Shown: one piece after another, positions 62,905 to 64,000 of the stretch | How the letters are laid out: each line of letters begins with the position of its first letter | Position numbering within the stretch: position 1 is the first letter of the stretch | NCBI GenBank assembly: GCA_001447805.1 | Contig: CP013099.1 | Coordinates: 3,295,181 to 3,359,180, forward strand | Length of the DNA stretch: 64,000 nucleotides | From: Candidatus Tenderia electrophaga | Lineage (GTDB): Bacteria > Pseudomonadota > Gammaproteobacteria > Tenderiales > Tenderiaceae | Direction of reading: 5' to 3' | Position numbers and translations under genes: made by a program | Notes under the pieces: generated by a model | What the model saw: the letters and a program-made list of their open reading frames with translations, nothing else | Database searches by the model: none | What the model was told of the DNA's origin: nothing

Positions 62905-63888
62905 ATGAAATATATCGAAGTGATCGCCGACGACGGCAGTTCGGCCACCGTCGCGGCGATCGCCGCCAAGGTCAAGGCGCTGGACTTTCGTTTCGGCATG
63001 CGCGATGACGCCGGCATGCGCCAGATGCGCATGTTGGTGAGTGATAACCAACTGCAGGCGGCCTTGGACACCCTGCAGAATGTCCTGGGGGCCCAGCCCA
63101 GCGCCCGCATCGTGGTGTTGCCGGTGGAGACATCCCTGCCCAAGGCGGATGAAAGCGAGCGCAAGCAGGCGCGTTCGGCCACGGCGGCGCGCGAATCACT
63201 CTATGAGCAGGTGGAGAAGAACGGACGCCTGGATAGTAATTATCTGATATTGGTAGGGCTGTCCACCATCGTCGCCGCCATCGGCCTGATCGAAAACAAT
63301 ATCGCGGTGGTGATCGGCGCCATGGTGATCGCCCCCCTGCTGGGGCCCAACCTGGCATTGAGCCTTGGCACCGCCCTGGGCGATGTGGCCTTGATGCGCA
63401 AGTCGGCGAAGACCCTGTTTGCCGGTGTGCTGTTGGCAGTGGCACTGGCGGCGTTGTTGGGCGCGTTCTGGCCCGGTGATCTGAGCAGTCCTGAGCTCAC
63501 CTTGCGCACTGTGGCCGAGTACGACTCCATTGTTCTGGCACTGGCCTCCGGTGCGGCGGCGGCCCTTTCACTGACCACGGGGCTGTCGAGCGTCTTGGTC
63601 GGGGTGATGGTGGCCGTGGCGCTGTTGCCGCCGGCGGCAACGCTGGGCTTGATGCTGGGGGCGGGCAATACGACCCCGGCCATGGGGGCGGCGCTGCTGC
63701 TGGCCGTGAATATTGTCTGCGTCAATCTGTCGAGTAAATTGGTGTTCTTTCTCAAGGGTATCCGTCCGCGCACCTGGTTGGAGAAGGAGACCGCCACGCG
63801 GGCCATGCGCGTCTATATTCTGGGATGGCTGGTGACCCTGGCGGTATTGATTGTCATTATCTACGTCCAGGGCAGTTTGCCGGTCTGA
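62905..63888 (+). CDS. DUF389/TIGR00341 membrane protein
   Basis: A 327-residue protein with an N-terminal soluble ferredoxin-like domain (MKYIEVIADDGSSATVAAIA, to about residue 80), a charged linker, and a C-terminal domain of six or more helices including LDSNYLILVGLSTIVAAIGLI, IAVVIGAMVIAPLLGPN and ALLPPAATLGLMLG. It matches the DUF389 family. The function is unknown; membrane stress or transport roles have been suggested. It follows fetB by 61 bases and could be co-transcribed. Confidence 0.85.
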   Translation: MKYIEVIADDGSSATVAAIAAKVKALDFRFGMRDDAGMRQMRMLVSDNQLQAALDTLQNVLGAQPSARIVVLPVETSLPKADESERKQARSATAARESLYEQVEKNGRLDSNYLILVGLSTIVAAIGLIENNIAVVIGAMVIAPLLGPNLALSLGTALGDVALMRKSAKTLFAGVLLAVALAALLGAFWPGDLSSPELTLRTVAEYDSIVLALASGAAAALSLTTGLSSVLVGVMVAVALLPPAATLGLMLGAGNTTPAMGAALLLAVNIVCVNLSSKLVFFLKGIRPRTWLEKETATRAMRVYILGWLVTLAVLIVIIYVQGSLPV

Positions 63889-63890
63889 GT

Positions 63891-63925
63891 AGGCGCACCA
63901 TCAACGCTGTATCGTGGTAGCGCCT
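63891..63925. repeat. inverted repeat after the DUF389 gene
   Basis: AGGCGCACCA (63891-63900) pairs with TGGT-A-GCGCCT (63915-63925) with one bulged base. It lies just after the stop codon. There is no T-run, so it is not a simple terminator. Confidence 0.45.
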
Positions 63926-63945
63926 CCATGGACTATGCTCTAACT

Positions 63946-64000
63946 ATGCTCACAGCAAGCCAAAAAGCGCACTATCGGCAACGTCTCCTGACCCTCTTGG
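63946..64000 (+). CDS. start of a possible DksA/TraR-like protein (cut by the window edge)
   Basis: From ATG 63946 (or 63928) the frame reads MLTASQKAHYRQRLLTLL and runs off the end. The start 'LTxxQxxxxRQRLL' resembles the N-terminal helix of DksA-type zinc-finger proteins. Only 18 residues are visible and no ribosome site is convincing, so this is tentative. Confidence 0.28.
   Translation, partial: MLTASQKAHYRQRLLTLL

Overview
The window is chromosomal DNA from a Gram-negative, GC-rich gammaproteobacterium. Three things point there: the block mreBCD-mrdA-rodA-mltB-rlpA-dacA-dat-ybeD-lipB-lipA, the block hemA-prfA-prmC divergent from TPR/lolB-ispE-tRNA-Gln-prs-rplY-pth-ychF-tRNA-Met, and the presence of LolB, LpxL-type acyltransferase, PBP2/RodA and a cytochrome bc1 complex. 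GatCAB and bc1 argue against Enterobacterales. A free-living, respiring relative of the Chromatiales/Ectothiorhodospira type lineages is plausible, but the genus cannot be fixed from this sequence.

Layout. 1-9 kb: end of trkH, a small methyltransferase, lipid genes (lipid A-type acyltransferase, plsY), a pteridine block (folB, folK and a pteridine-reductase-type SDR), a MidA-like methyltransferase and a large sensor kinase with a phosphonate-binding-like periplasmic domain. 9-17 kb: the most accessory-looking stretch, with an HPP-CBS membrane protein, a dimeric-type methyltransferase, an HExxH protein, a DUF481 outer-membrane protein, a broken Sel1 gene, a small lipoprotein, an RRM protein beside a cold-shock protein, a small exported repeat protein and a porin. 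17-23.6 kb: a CxxCxxCC protein, histidine phosphatase, an unrecognised coiled-coil protein, arfB, DUF1289, DUF2750, tex and uppP. 23.6-26.7 kb: petABC followed by an unannotated 43-residue membrane protein preceded by a perfect CRP-type site. 26.7-38 kb: one long minus-strand cell-shape, peptidoglycan and lipoate cluster. 38-42 kb: gatCAB and a globin. 42-46.5 kb: hemA-prfA-prmC-M67 peptidase-SIMPL operon. 46.6-53.7 kb: outer-membrane lipoproteins, isoprenoid, PRPP and translation genes with two tRNAs. 53.8-57.6 kb: small orphan genes, a SET-domain protein and a rhodanese overlapping a GGDEF-EAL protein. 57.6-64 kb: YifB, UbiK, a nitrogen-regulated glnK-amtB unit, a FetAB-type ABC transporter, a DUF389 protein and the start of a possible DksA-like gene.

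No CRISPR array, insertion sequence, integrase, rRNA or obvious defence island was seen; most of the window is core chromosome. The points most worth checking are: the small CRP-linked membrane protein after petABC; mreC, whose only family-consistent start is ATA; the long charged tail on cytochrome b; the sensor kinase with an eroded ATP-lid motif; the exported protein built from repeated Ala-Ser-Pro-Phe motifs; the unrecognised coiled-coil protein; and the palindromic element between gatA and gatB.
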